A stretch of DNA of 64,000 bases, taken from contig JABMLP010000007.1 of the NCBI GenBank assembly GCA_013176395.1, positions 1,674,001-1,738,000 on the forward strand, in the 5' to 3' direction. The notes under the pieces were generated by a model that searched no databases, had not been told where the DNA came from, and saw nothing but the letters and a program-made list of their open reading frames with translations. How positions within the stretch are numbered: the first letter of the stretch is position 1; the number at the start of each line of letters is the position of its first letter. This document shows, one piece after another, positions 1 to 11,093 of the stretch. Both the position numbers and the translations under genes were made by a program. The stretch is from Venturia oleaginea (Eukaryota; Ascomycota; Dothideomycetes; Venturiales; Venturiaceae).

Positions 1-326
1 TCATCGACTCCGACGACCACCAATACTCCAGTGACAGTATTCTTCGTATGCGTTTGGCCTCACCTCAAATCTGCTCCTGTTTCACGAAGCAGCTCCTTTG
101 AGGTCAGCCGGTCTGCAGGAGTACGTCTTCAACTACCTTTCACTGTACTTTACCATCTTCAGTAATGTAAGCTCGTTCAACATGCCACACCACTGAATAA
201 GAACTAGGCTCCAGTTCTTCTTCGCTTCGCCGACCTCGACAAAAGAGTTTGGACTGACAGTATTAGAATTTGTCTTTTAAAGCACCGCAATCCATCCCCA
301 TCCCAGATCTACCATCCTCGACATAA
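1..326 (+). promoter_or_regulatory. Upstream region / 5' UTR of vts1
   Basis: No coding region is supported here. The stretch is pyrimidine-rich in places, as is usual upstream of highly expressed fungal genes, and it leads into the vts1 start codon at 327. No distinct TATA or operator motif stands out. It is best read as promoter plus 5' leader of vts1. Confidence 0.4.
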
Positions 327-2270
327 ATGGCAAATATGAACACTCCTGGCAACCGCAATAGTACGCCCGTCGAAAACTCGGGCTCCATGCTTCGACCTCC
401 GACTTCCCGTCAGATTGGAGCTGGCCACCATCTTCGTGCTTCTGCCGATATGAGCGCCTTCTCAGCCCCACTATCAGCTCGCGGCATGCGTCCTGCCTCT
501 GAAGTCATCTTCAATCAGGCACAAATCGGACATGGGCATGGGAATGGCGACGATATGGACCAGGCTACCAAGCAGTGGTTGGCTGACATCGACGAGTATG
601 AGTCTACCTTGGAAGAGATGGCCTCGGCTACACTTGATCAGGATTTCAAAGACGAGCTGAGCGCGATTGAGCAGTGGTTTCGAGTTCTGAGTGAATCCGA
701 GAGGACTTCTGCTCTGTACGCCCTACTACAGCAAGCCACCCAGATGCAGATCAGGTTCTTCATTCAAGTGCTCCAAGAAATGGCCAAGAACCACCCAATG
801 GCTAGCGTTCTCTCACCTGCCCAGTTCGCGCCAAAAGGTGAGTGAAAATCCGCTATGCTTCGCGCGTGCGGTCACTGATCTCATTAGAGACTCGGTGTCA
901 CAATCATTTGACAGGGCAGTGAGCAAGCTAACAAGTCCAGGATCTCGCAATTCTATGGGTGGCATAGGACGTCCTCCACCATCGCCGGGGGCACCAGGAG
1001 GAAATAAGCGATTGTCACAGCTGGATCCAGCAGTCATAAACCAGATGTTTCCAGATGCCGCCGCGGCTATTGCAAAAGAGAGGGAGAAGTTCACACAACA
1101 GACAGGCATGGCCCCATCTACTCGCAACAGCATTATTGGCGACCGTACCTCCTACATTGCTCCCACAATATCTGCTCCAGATGACCAGAAGAGCAGCATG
1201 TCCCAACCACCTGCCTCTCCCTTTGCTCAGCGCGGGTCCGATTCCCAGCAACCGCCCATTGCCAGACCAAAATCCTCTTCTGGCCAGCCACCAATGGGCC
1301 AGTTCACACAGCCTCCACCATCAGCGGGCTTGCGTTCGCCACGTCCCATGGGTCTTGGTGGAGACGGGAATATCCAGAACACTACATTGAACGCACCGCA
1401 GGACATGAGTAATGGACTTCCCATGCTCACTCCGATCGGCAATTGGGCATCTGCTGTGAATACACCAATGGTTGGCAGCTTCCCACATCAAACTGCCAAC
1501 CAGGCTGACCAGGTCGCAAATGCAACTGCCATGAAGCTTGCCGCGCTCTCGACCGTGAACAACCGAATTCAGTTTGACGATGTGCGCAAGTACCGCAGAG
1601 CACGCTCGTCAGAAGGCAACGGCGGCCAAAACTCTCCAGGCATGCCAGCTGCCAACTTTATTATGACGAACGAACACGGTCAGATGCTTACACCACAGCA
1701 AGCTGCGGCTCTGCAGGCACAGCAACTGGCCTCGATGAATGGACGCCGGTCTCGACCGAGCTCTCCGGGTCTGATGGTACCTGGTATGGGAGGCGTGGCG
1801 ATGCCGGGCATGCAGAACAACGGCTTTCTCGCAGCATACGACCCGCAAAACGCGGCTCTCCTGCAGGGTATGAATGCGCTTAACTTGACGCAATTCGGCA
1901 TGGGTGGGGGACACGAGGGCTACCTGTCAGATCATGGTGATATGCAGCGTGGTCGTTCGCCGCGTGGGCGACGTGGCAGCTCCAAGCCACCAGAGGATCC
2001 TACCGACCCTTGTTTGTTGCAGGACATTCCTGCATGGCTACGCAGCTTGCGTCTTCACAAGTACACCGACAATCTAAAGGACATGTCCTGGAAGGAACTC
2101 GTTGAGTTGGATGATGATGGTTTGGAGAAGCGTGGCGTTAATGCTTTGGGTGCCAGGCGTAAGATGTTGAAGGTATTGCTCACTCTCCAATGAAATGATT
2201 GTAATGTATACTAACTTGTGACCAGGTTTTCGAACAAGTCAAAGAAGCTCAAAGTGAGGGCAAGGTCTAG
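327..2270 (+). CDS. vts1: SAM-domain RNA-binding protein Vts1
   Basis: Spliced model 327..837, 920..2172, 2226..2270, giving 602 residues. The last ~65 residues form a SAM domain ([18 protein letters not shown], then [17 protein letters not shown] and [10 protein letters not shown]) of the Vts1/Smaug type. In that family the domain binds hairpin loops in mRNA and recruits deadenylation machinery in the cytoplasm. The middle is low-complexity, rich in Pro, Gln, Ser and Met, as is usual for fungal Vts1. The final exon is only 45 bp; it restores the conserved ending [14 protein letters not shown], whereas reading through the intron gives an unrelated tail. The start at 327 is the first ATG of the exon-1 frame and lies in a good context. 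The first intron acceptor was chosen to keep frame (…GGGCAG at 919). The family assignment is firm; the exact exon 1/2 junction is less so. Confidence 0.9.
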
Positions 2271-3115
2271 CTAAAGAGAACAGTGGGAAGCAGCCTCGAT
2301 CGCCATTGCTAGGGAGGGAGAAGAAGCTAGAAAGAGAAGGCGCGTGGGTTTCCGTTTCGTCGGCGTCATTATCATATTTCACGACTGTGTTGGCTATGGA
2401 ATCTCTATGGTGGTTACGTTTTGCATATTCTAGGCGTCTGTTCTCTATGGGTCAAGGATCTGTTATGCGTAAGTAGATTGCTCTGTCTCTGTGTGTGGAA
2501 TCTTGGCGATCTGATCTGCCGAGTCTGTAAATGAAAAGCGGCTGTGGGTTTGTAGTACTGCCCCTTTAGCGCTCCTTAATAAAGTGGTCACGGATCCCTA
2601 TTCATTTCTTCTCTTTCTTGGGATCTCTTCGGTGCGAAATGAAGATCTCATCTCGCAGGAATTCTGCTTCGAGTTTCTTGGGAGATTGTGCGTGAAGAGC
2701 TTGGAACGTGTCAATTGTGGCTATGGACAGAATCAGAGCGCGCTGGTTTTCCGTTATCTTCAGTCTCTATTTCCTCCCGCTACATTCAAAAGGTCGTTGA
2801 TACCGTGCGCGAACTGGCTTTTGACTGTTGTTCCCTTGCTTTGCTGCCCTTCCTCCTTTTTAACCGTCATACCCCGCTGCGTGATCGAACCTCCATCACC
2901 GCCATCATCCTCGATCGAGTCTTGCACGAACATCACCCGCTCTCGCCCTTCCCCACGGCTCTCTCTCATCTTCGCTCACGAATAAACCTACTATAGTGAT
3001 CAAGAGGCAACGGCACCCTCCCCACCTCAAACACAGGATTCCGATCCAATCCTAACCCAGGCACAGGCCTCTCAGGTCTATATCGATGCCGCCTCGCCAA
3101 CCTTTATATCCCTAA
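2271..3115. other. Intergenic region between vts1 and the next gene
   Basis: This holds the vts1 3' UTR followed by pyrimidine-rich sequence. Open frames here are short, lack codon structure and have no recognisable product. Nothing else is seen. Confidence 0.5.
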
Positions 3116-3955
3116 TCAATCCCACCTCTCATCGATGAATTCATGCTCTGAATACATATCCATGGTTTCTGGCCTGAGAAGCGATAGCGCCAGAGGACGC
3201 CGTAAGGGGTAGATATCGCTTACTATAAAGGCTGCGTGGGTTGGGTTGTGGAGGTAGAGGTGGTGGAAGGGGGGTGGTAGGTAAGGTGTTGGGTAGGGTT
3301 GTAGGTAGGGGTTTTGCTGTTGTTGTTCTTGGGTCCCTGATGGTGGTGGCTCTGTTCCGGGTGCGGAGGGAGGGTAGGGTAGGAATTTTGGGAGGGATCC
3401 TCCTGATGAGATTTTTTGTTGTTCTGTTGGTGATGATGTTTTGTGTGAGAGGATTGGACCACTGGGTTCTGGGTTGTTTGGATTGGCTGATGGAGGCGCT
3501 GGGAGGGGACCTTCTAGATGGAATTTTCGTCGTTTTAATGTTGTTGCATTTTGTAGTGTGGAAAGAGACTCGTTGCGAGCTCCTGGGGGAGTTGGGTCCA
3601 CTGGTTGAGGATGTGGAAGTTGTCCTTCTTTTTGTACCTTGCGTCGCTTCGGTGCTGGTTGATTCTGTGGCGAGGCTGTTGGATTCTGCGACGAGGCTGA
3701 TAGATTGAATTTGGTAGATCTGGGAATTGCAGACTGTTGTTGTGGTGGTGGCGGGAGTTGTCCTCCTAGCTGCGTATTTTGTCCTTCTGACGCTGTTTGA
3801 GTTTGTGACGAGGCAGCGAGAATTGAGGACGCAGGTTTTGAGGTGGCTGATAGAGGCTGTGATTGTTCCTGTCGAACTGGTCGCTCTTCCTGCCCTTGGG
3901 GCGGTGATTGGGATCTTCTTTGCTCTCGCAACGATGTTCGGAAGTTCGGCTCCAT
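3116..3955 (-). CDS. Pro/Gln/Ser-rich orphan protein
   Basis: Single-exon frame of 279 residues. I do not recognise it. Composition is dominated by Pro, Gln, Ser and Asn, with recurring QNPTAS/QNATTLKRRK-like blocks: KRRKVQKEGQLPHPQ and KRRKFHLEGPLPAPP look like two diverged internal repeats. The last 50 residues are more ordered and Tyr/Leu/His-rich (YLPPPFHHLYLHNPT, then an acidic end). The KRRK motifs could act as nuclear localisation signals, which is inference. There is no signal peptide or membrane segment. The opposite strand also has long frames here, so a real gene is likely but not certain. Confidence 0.42.
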   Translation of the reverse strand: MEPNFRTSLREQRRSQSPPQGQEERPVRQEQSQPLSATSKPASSILAASSQTQTASEGQNTQLGGQLPPPPQQQSAIPRSTKFNLSASSQNPTASPQNQPAPKRRKVQKEGQLPHPQPVDPTPPGARNESLSTLQNATTLKRRKFHLEGPLPAPPSANPNNPEPSGPILSHKTSSPTEQQKISSGGSLPKFLPYPPSAPGTEPPPSGTQEQQQQNPYLQPYPTPYLPPPFHHLYLHNPTHAAFIVSDIYPLRRPLALSLLRPETMDMYSEHEFIDERWD

Positions 3956-4616
3956 TGCGAGATGGGATAATGCTCAGTAATTCAACCCTCTCCGGCGCTC
4001 AGAGCTGTGAGTTGTGTCGCTGTTTTGAAGGATTCTTGAGTAGCGGGAATCGCAAAGGTTTCTTTTTGGGCAGTGGCATTGCTCTTCTATCAGGCCGTGT
4101 CGACATTGTCTTTTAAAATGTATTCTGTTTTTTTCCCGCTTTGTTCCCCAGTGCTTTTGCTGGTAAGATGACCATTATATTGTGTTCGCTCTCATTGCTC
4201 GCTACCACCTTCTTCTATCGATGTAAGATAGCTTGGTGAAGATAAAGTCAAAGTTCATGGCTTTAAGGTCAGATATACCAATCAAGCTTGGTGCGCCCCG
4301 CTGAATGATCTCCATTTTTAATGCCCGGCATCCTCTTTGCAGACTTCACGAGAGAACTGTTACAATGCACGAGGTTAGCCAGCTCCTCACTCCAAACTAT
4401 TCGTGATGGAAAGATGAAGTACCGTTAATACACGAAATGTAATGCATATAGATGTATATCTTGCCTTCTTTGTGCTCCTGTTCTCATAATCGCGAAAGCC
4501 ATGCCCAATATACTTTTATCGGCATTACTTAACAAACCATGATGTCGCCATGACTACTATACCTCCTCACAACAGCGGCCTCATTTTTCCACTCCGTCCT
4601 CACTAAGCCTCAGGAC

Positions 4617-5617
4617 TTGGAGCATATCATGCGCAGCATTGAAAGTGAATACCGCACGACGACACTGACGACGCCTATTCCTTTCGATACCTACGAACAG
4701 ACGAGCACATTTGCGACGATCTCCGACGGGAGACTGAAGATCTTGACGAGCAAGTTTACTACCACCGTGGCGAATACATTGACGTTTTATCCCAGTTCTA
4801 CAACAGCTGAGGCCACTGGAACGACGACGTTTATGACCACTTTGGCGAATACGTTAACATTTTATCTCAGTTCTACGACAGCTGAGGCCGCTGGTACGAC
4901 GATAGAGTCTGAAACATAATTATTAATGGGACTATTAGTAACGTCGGCTGCGGTGCTCCTATCGTCGTCTTCGGAGATTTTCTCGGAGTCGGAAAGGGGA
5001 GAGGAAGTAGGTAGACCTATAGTTTACGATTGTCATTGTATAAACATCAAGCCTGACCACCATATTCATAGTCTTGATCATCGTCCTTGCCCACAGACTT
5101 GACGCCGGTGGACTCTTTCAGTGATAATACGAAGAGCGTTGTTTCCGCCTCCCAAACCAGTACGACGGGACAGGTCGCACCGACGTCCATTTTCATTATG
5201 CCAACAATATTCAAAATGACAACCATCTCGTCGAAGGTATATTTAGTAGGGGAAGGACCAACCTCGAATGCGGAGCCTGTTAGCAGTCTTACAGACATAT
5301 CAGACCTCGCCACGACGACCGGGAACTCCTTTTCTTCAGAAGTTTTGTTTGGAGAACAAAATTCTTCTTCCACGTCTGCTTCACCCACGCTACTGCTGTC
5401 TACTGCGCCTCCTCTGAACTCAACAGCTCAGACTCCGACCGGTTCGTTGCAGGCGACCACTTCTCCCACTGTGCTAGCGAAGAAAGACGATGAGCTTGTT
5501 GCATCGAAGCGGAGGACCAGTGATGGATATGTCAAAGGTTTCAATTGTTTGATTGGAAGTTTGACGTGTGTTACCATTGTAGCAATGATGATGGTTGGAG
5601 TCCATGTAGGAATGTGA
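4617..5617 (+). CDS. Ser/Thr-rich protein with C-terminal hydrophobic segment
   Basis: Proposed spliced model 4617..4893, 4939..5010, 5097..5617, giving 289 residues. I inferred it because three neighbouring frames share strong Ser/Thr richness and join in phase through plausible GT..AG introns of 45 and 86 bp. It carries a two-unit 25-residue repeat (VANTLTFYPSSTTAEATGTT and its copy). The C-terminus has a basic stretch (ASKRRTSDGYVKG) followed by a hydrophobic segment (LIGSLTCVTIVAMMMVGV), as in single-pass or GPI-anchored surface proteins. No convincing N-terminal signal peptide is visible from the chosen ATG, so an upstream exon may be missing. No family is recognised; it may also be a decaying gene. 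Confidence 0.4.
4755..4904 (+). repeat. 75-bp tandem repeat, two units, in frame
   Basis: Units start at 4755 and 4830. They encode near-identical 25-residue blocks in the Ser/Thr-rich protein. Many of the differences fall at third codon positions (for example ACA/ACG, TTG/TTA), which suggests the repeat has been kept as coding sequence. Confidence 0.7.
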
Positions 5618-5743
5618 GGCAGGAGGAGCAAATATATGTCGTTTGTGAGAGTGCTTGTGGTTTTTTGGTGCAAGAGTTCTAGTTATTTCTTGTTCATGCC
5701 TCTATGCACATTTGGGTAACTTTGCCAGATATTTGAATTCATT

Positions 5744-6602
5744 CTAATCGACTTCTATTCGGAAGGAACTGACAACCACGAAATGGTTCATACATTGCTC
5801 TAAATGACTTCCACTGGGAAGAAACTTATATCCACGGATTTCTTCGAAGTCACCCATCCGCAGGAAAAGTTGACCGAGCGATTCTACACTATTCCCGCCG
5901 GTGAAGTCATAAAACATTATACGTCCATATAGCCTTCCTTCAGATGCACATGACTCGTCGTAAACGAATGGAGGTGGGCCATCCCTGCACAGTGGGGTTA
6001 TTGATGATCTCGATCTGTAAAGGTAATCCATTAAGTCTCAGAGGGAAAGGGACGCTGCATTGGTGTCATGTCAGGATTCATTGAGAATACCGTGCCAACT
6101 AAGCCAAAAAGACTACAATACGAGTAACTACTCGTATGTCTGCGGTACTCAATACATATGCCTGACAAGTCAATGTGCCTGTGCTCATGTGACTGGAGAT
6201 TTTGCCAGCAAGACAAGCTTACTTTACAGTCAGTAACAAAACAAATACCATGATTTGAGCTCCGTAAACAAGACTTACTTGGTTGCCTCTCCTTCTCCTG
6301 CGACTTCCGAAGAGACTTTCTTATTGTGATTTGTGCATCAACGTGGAAATCCTCAAGTTTTTTGACCAACTGACTGAGTAACGGCGCAATTTTGATCTAC
6401 GCCAAGGTGATGTATTAATAGCCAAGGACTCGGAATGGGACCGTTCCGGAGGCTTTTTCAGATGTCCTGTACAAAGTGGTCTGACATATAATAAACGTCT
6501 AGCGGCTAGATCTTCGTGGAGGTGTTCTTGCAGTACCAATGACTTTCCCCCCATCTCCACAATCTTCTTTAAGGAGTAAGAATCTCTTGCTGTGGAGTAT
6601 GG
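5744..6602 (-). pseudogene. Relic of an unknown protein family (copy 1)
   Basis: The minus strand has frames that read like broken protein: KSLVLQEHLHEDLAARRLL, KKPPERSHSESLAINTS and then, after a frame change near 6390, QLVKKLEDFHVDAQITIRKS. A diverged second copy of the central ~95 bp lies in the opposite orientation at 8358-8455 and supports the corrected reading through PWRRSKLRPLLSQLVKKLEDF. Below about 6270 the frames are short and not informative. I cannot name the family. The Leu-rich helical composition would fit an N-terminal domain of fungal NLR-like proteins, but that is a guess. Confidence 0.35.
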
Positions 6603-7167
6603 ATCGGATAAGGGGGATCCACTGACGTTTATTATCCATTAGACCACAGTACCAAGCCTGTAGAGGAGTTTAATTACTTCAAGGGTTGGAAATGATTGAT
6701 CAACGTGTTTCTGCCAGGTTTCGTTGTTGGGCAGAACTGCTAGAAAAGATGATCTGGTCAGTCAAGAAAACATGAAGAATGTCCACGTTGATGCATAAAC
6801 CAAAATAGTACCGTCACCAAGATGTCGTCTACTTCGGTTAAACGCTCAAGTAGATCGCGCCAGGGGGAGGTATATTAGGTCCATTACTACCGGAGGAAAC
6901 ACCGCAAATTTATAATTTATAATATGAAAGACAATTGCTCACCTCCGCCTCTTATTCAGACTTCAGATCATGAATTTGTTCTGGGTCCGGACAGACCATG
7001 TTGACCGTGAAAAGGAAGGTTAGCATAATAAGTCATACTCGAATCCGCTTCTGGTCGAAGAAATGAAGAAAACAGAGAACGCTGTCTACTAATTCTGTAC
7101 TCCCAAATCAAACAAAATTACCTGCTTGAGATCTTTACCTCACCTCATTCAAATCTACCATGATACC

Positions 7168-7456
7168 ATGATGCAATTCTTCACCCTTTTAGCCCTCTTC
7201 GCTGTCGACGCTATCGCCGCTCCTCACAATCCCGCTATGGAGGCCTTGCAGATGCTCGAGGGGAGGGACGTACAGAAATGTGGTGCCAAACATGGTATGT
7301 CTTTGGATCGATGCTCGTCAAGCGTATGGAGTGTTTATGTTCAGTCTGACTCCAACAGAATGCTGCAACAGCGCTAACCCATGCTGTCCTGACACTGGCG
7401 GATGTGTAACTCTTAACCCTTTGCCCGGGTGCAACGCTAGGTGCGGAGGAGCGTAG
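7168..7456 (+). CDS. Small secreted cysteine-rich protein
   Basis: Two-exon gene, 7168..7294 and 7359..7456, giving 74 residues. Exon 1 encodes a signal peptide (MMQFFTLLALFAVDAIA, cleavage before APHN) and a short propeptide-like stretch. Exon 2 supplies most of the mature core. The mature protein has eight cysteines in the pattern C-x5-CC-x5-CC-x5-C-x8-C-x3-C, which suggests a four-disulfide knot. The intron has a GTATGT donor and a CAACAG acceptor; splicing turns a dead-end frame into one with regular cysteines. It is isolated in gene-poor, repeat-containing DNA, as many candidate fungal effectors or antimicrobial peptides are. No specific family is recognised and the function is unknown. 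Confidence 0.75.
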
Positions 7457-9143
7457 GCTGGATGGAGTTTCAAGCTGGCAGGAGTTGTTGTCTTTCGAAG
7501 TGACTGTGACGTCTGGAAAAGCAGGTAGTTGGCTGACAATGAAAAATGTCAATTTGCCCCTTTTGCTATGTTACAAACTTGATGAAGGCCGTGATGTTGG
7601 CCAATTTCGTGAAACCAATGTGTCATGAATTAGGAGAAGAGAAGGCTAGGAAGTAAAGGTTTTGGGTTTGGCTGCGTCGTTGATGCCTGCGGGTGAAACT
7701 TGTGGGTTTGGATCAAAGCGGGCATTGATGCTCGAATCTGACAACTCTGGCTGATCCTTGCTGGATAGAGGGAGGAAGAGTCTGATGAGCAGAAGCGAGG
7801 TCGAACAGAACTAGTGATGAAGATTGGGGTAAATCGATGCTTGGAGATGGCCGAAACGAGGTTGGTGTTTTGACCTCTGGAGTTTAGTCACGTGCCTTTG
7901 TCTCTTCTCTACTGAGTCTTTTTACCACATTATCTTGGAGGTGAAGAACATAGCTTCATGATTGATTTGATGGACGCATGATATCCTCGGTCTTTCCTTT
8001 GAGATTGCCAGAATTTTATCAATATAAAACTATTGTGCTAGTATCAGGGGGAATAAATGTGCATTTCATATCCCTACCCGCAGCATTATCTTCCCTGCAA
8101 CTTAACGGCCAAGAGTTCAAATTTTCTTATCTTTAAGTGCACTTTATAGAGCGTATTCTCTTTTCTGTAGAGAGTTTTATTTAATCATCCATTTGCGCTG
8201 GTGGTAGGTAGAAGGCGGGGTTAATTTGTTCAGATCCACACACATTTATCCCCCCTGATACCCTAGAATATTACGAAAAGGGGAGATTTGTGAGTGACTG
8301 ACTGAGTGATTCTGAGAGCTCTACTCCGGCACGCAGCAAAGCCTAGCTGAAACACTTCGAAGCCTCCGGAACGGTCCTATCCGAGTCCTTGGCCATCAAT
8401 CTATTACCTTGGCGTAGATCAGGATTGCGGGCGTTACTCACTCAGTTAGTCAGTTACTATACACAAAGTATGATAAAACCTTTTCCATCCTCAGCCTATC
8501 GAATGTACTATAGTACGGTAGCTCCATGCATTTGATCGTCGGATGGGTATCCATCTCCGTTGCATTGTCAGTAGTCAGTACTGTGTACTAATCCATTTTT
8601 TCGAGAGAATATTCTAACGTGGCCGCTGCAGATTCCGCCTATACTAGTATGGAGTTTCTCCTTCGCCAGCGTCATTGACCAAAACCCCCTCTAGTCCTAC
8701 GTGATACAGCAGGTATACAGGTGATTTCAGCTACAAATTTGGCGTATTATTTCACGTTAAAAACGTGATCACCTCCCACGTACAATGTCCGCAATATTGC
8801 GGACCTACACTGCATTGAATTCAGGACCAGCCCCAAACGCTTTTCTAGCAACGGCCAGTGGCATTTGAAATCGGATGTTTCTATGAAAAAGTTTCCTCAT
8901 ATACACTCCACAGGACTGCCGTCTTCTTTCCCGCGTTGATACCGCGGAATAATCTACAGCCGAATAAAATAGCCGAGTCGCGCACTATACAGTAACGTGG
9001 TCCGAGGCAATCTATCCAAATATCCACGTGCTAAGCCCTCACGAGTACCGGGTAAGATCTTTCTAACCCTATGGAATAAACTCTTGTTTGTCTGCTGTTT
9101 TCGAGTTTGCCTTTGCCGCTTTTTTGGCTTCAGACTGACCACG
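7457..9143. other. Gene-poor interval with a relic repeat
   Basis: No intact gene is seen. The interval is AT-rich in places and contains the second relic copy at 8358-8455. Two 15-bp imperfect inverted repeats (TGACTGACTGAGTGA at 8295 and its complement at 8438-8452) bracket that copy. The last few hundred bases are the promoter and leader of the transporter gene. Confidence 0.5.
8358..8455 (+). pseudogene. Relic of the same unknown family (copy 2)
   Basis: About 95 bp here match, in inverted orientation, the segment at 6366-6465 with roughly 80-85% identity by eye (shared CCTCCGGAACGGTCC, CGAGTCCTTGGC and CCTTGGCGTAGATCA). One base is missing relative to copy 1. Read in corrected frame it gives SESLAIN..PWRRSGLRALLTQLV. 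It is too short and broken to be a gene. Inverted repeats at 8295 and 8438 might instead mean a small TIR element carried it here. Confidence 0.5.
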
Positions 9144-10768
9144 ATGGAGGTTGATAAGTATCGCACCATTGAGTTGGAAAGCATCTCTATGGATGAGAAG
9201 TTGGCTGATCTTGGGCGACTCGTCCCTATCGACTCAGTCGCGGAGAAGAAATTGCTGAGGAAGGTTGATCTCCATGTCATTCCAATCCTCACTATTTTGT
9301 TCTTGATGGCCTTCCTAGACAGGTCGAATATTGGTCGGTATCTCCTTTCCAATCCATTTACATTTGCTAAAATACTCTTCAGGGAATGCCAAGATCCAAG
9401 GTCTGGAGAAGGATTTGAAGATGAAGGGCAATCAATACAACATTGCCTTGTTCATCTTCTTCGTCCCTTACATCCTGCTTGAGGTGCCTTCGAATATCAT
9501 CATAAAAAGAGTGGCACCGTCGGCCTACTTGAGCAGCATCATGGTTTGCTGGGGTAAGAAAGACTATCCCTCAAATGTTACGCATTGGTTTATCTTTGGA
9601 TAGGTCTCGCCACGATAGGGCAGGGAGTTGTGCATACCTTTGGTGGCCTTGTGACAATGAGGTTTCTCATCGGTGTGTTTGAAGCAGGCTTCTTCCCAGG
9701 ATGTGCCTATCTTATCAGCATGTACTACAAGCGTTATGAACTCCAGCGACGCTTCACTATGTTCTTCTCTTCTAGCATTATCGCTGGGGCGGTTGGAGGG
9801 CTGTTAGCCTATGGCATCGCACACATGGACGGCGTACGAGGTTACAAGGCCTGGAGATGGTAAGCAAAGTCAACAAGGGATTCTTTGATAATCACCCCCT
9901 GAGCTAATCGGATCCCAGGATCTTCATCATTGAAGGGTTGATGACAGTAGTAATTGGCATAATCTCATACTTCTTCATCGCCGATTGGCCACACCAAGCC
10001 AAGTTCCTCAACGAGGAAGAGCGTACCCTGTTGATGGCTAGATTGGCTAGCGATGCTGGAGATGCAAACATGAGCCGTCTCGACAAACGAGCCACAAAGC
10101 GAATCTTGAGCGACTGGAAGGTGTACTGTGGTGTCTTCATGTATTTCGGGGTGGTGAATTCTGGATACGCTACCTCCTTCTTCATCCCTACGATTCTCAC
10201 CGAAATGGGCTTCAAAGCGATCGACGCTCAAGTACGAAGCATACCGATCTTCGTCGTCGCCACAGTGTGCGCGCTCGTGACAGCATGGGCAACAGATCGA
10301 GTTCGCCATCGCTACGGTTTTACTATACTCGGAGTAGTCGTTGCCAGTGTCGGCTATCTCGTACTACTCGAACAAAAAGGCCTGTCCGTGGGCGTCAAGT
10401 ATTTTGCTTGCTTCCTCATTGTTTCAGGCACCTTTATAACTCAACCGGTGTGTATCGCCTGGATCTCGAATTGCATGTCCGGACATTACAAGCGATCAGT
10501 CTCCAGTGCCATGCAAATTGGACTTGGAAATGCGGGAGGCCTCGTTGCCAGCAACATTTTCCTGCCTAGCGAGAAGCCTCTGTACAAGACCGGATTTGGA
10601 ACCACACTCGGTTTGTTGTGGATATGTGCTCTTGCCTGTACTGTGCTATTCTTTGGTGTCCGCGCCGAGAACAAGAAAAGAGATAGAGGCGAAAGGGATT
10701 GGAGACTGGAGGGTGAGGATGCCGACAATCTCGGAGACGATCATCCTCATTTTCGGTACGTCACTTGA
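9144..10768 (+). CDS. MFS transporter, anion:cation symporter (Dal5/Tna1-like)
   Basis: Spliced model 9144..9333, 9383..9553, 9604..9859, 9919..10768, giving 488 residues. This is the usual length for the fungal ACS family of the major facilitator superfamily, plasma-membrane carriers for vitamins, allantoate or other small organic anions. Diagnostic features are the first transmembrane segment ending in FLDRSNIG joined to NAKIQGL across intron 1, the GVFEAGFFPGC motif in the region of helices 4-5, and about twelve hydrophobic segments. The start is the ATG at 9144 before an acidic cytoplasmic tail (MEVDKYRTIELESISMDE). Three introns of 49-59 bp all keep frame. The substrate cannot be told from sequence. 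No cluster partners are apparent. Confidence 0.9.
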
Positions 10769-11093
10769 ACAGTGGAGTAAAGGGGGCCGTCCGGCGTCCG
10801 GGAGACAATTGTTTAGGTATTGCACTAATGAAAATTTTGACGGAATTCCTGCTGGCACAACTGTCTAGTCAATACCAGCTTGATTCAATTCTTCTGGTAC
10901 ATGCGAGGAAAAGGTTCTTCCAATCCCATCCTATACAAACACTAATCTAACATCTGGATATAGGCGTGCAAATCATTCGCTGACCCTTCGAAGATCGTAC
11001 CTCCGAGTCTTGGTTTAGTCGAGCACTACCGCTAGTCCGTGATGGTCGTCCAAGAACGTAGATACTTATCCAAGACCCGTCGAACCATTCCAT
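10769..11093. other. Short intergenic region
   Basis: Space between the transporter and the convergently oriented orphan gene. It should hold both 3' UTRs. No other feature is seen. Confidence 0.5.

Noticed and set aside
691..919. Open frame extending the second vts1 exon upstream to 691
   Set aside because: It overlaps exon 1 in another frame and gives sequence unlike Vts1; the intron 838-919 explains it.
3241..4116. Plus-strand frames rich in Val, Gly and Leu
   Set aside because: They are antisense to the Pro/Gln-rich orphan gene; the hydrophobic look comes from complementing Pro/Gln/Asn codons.
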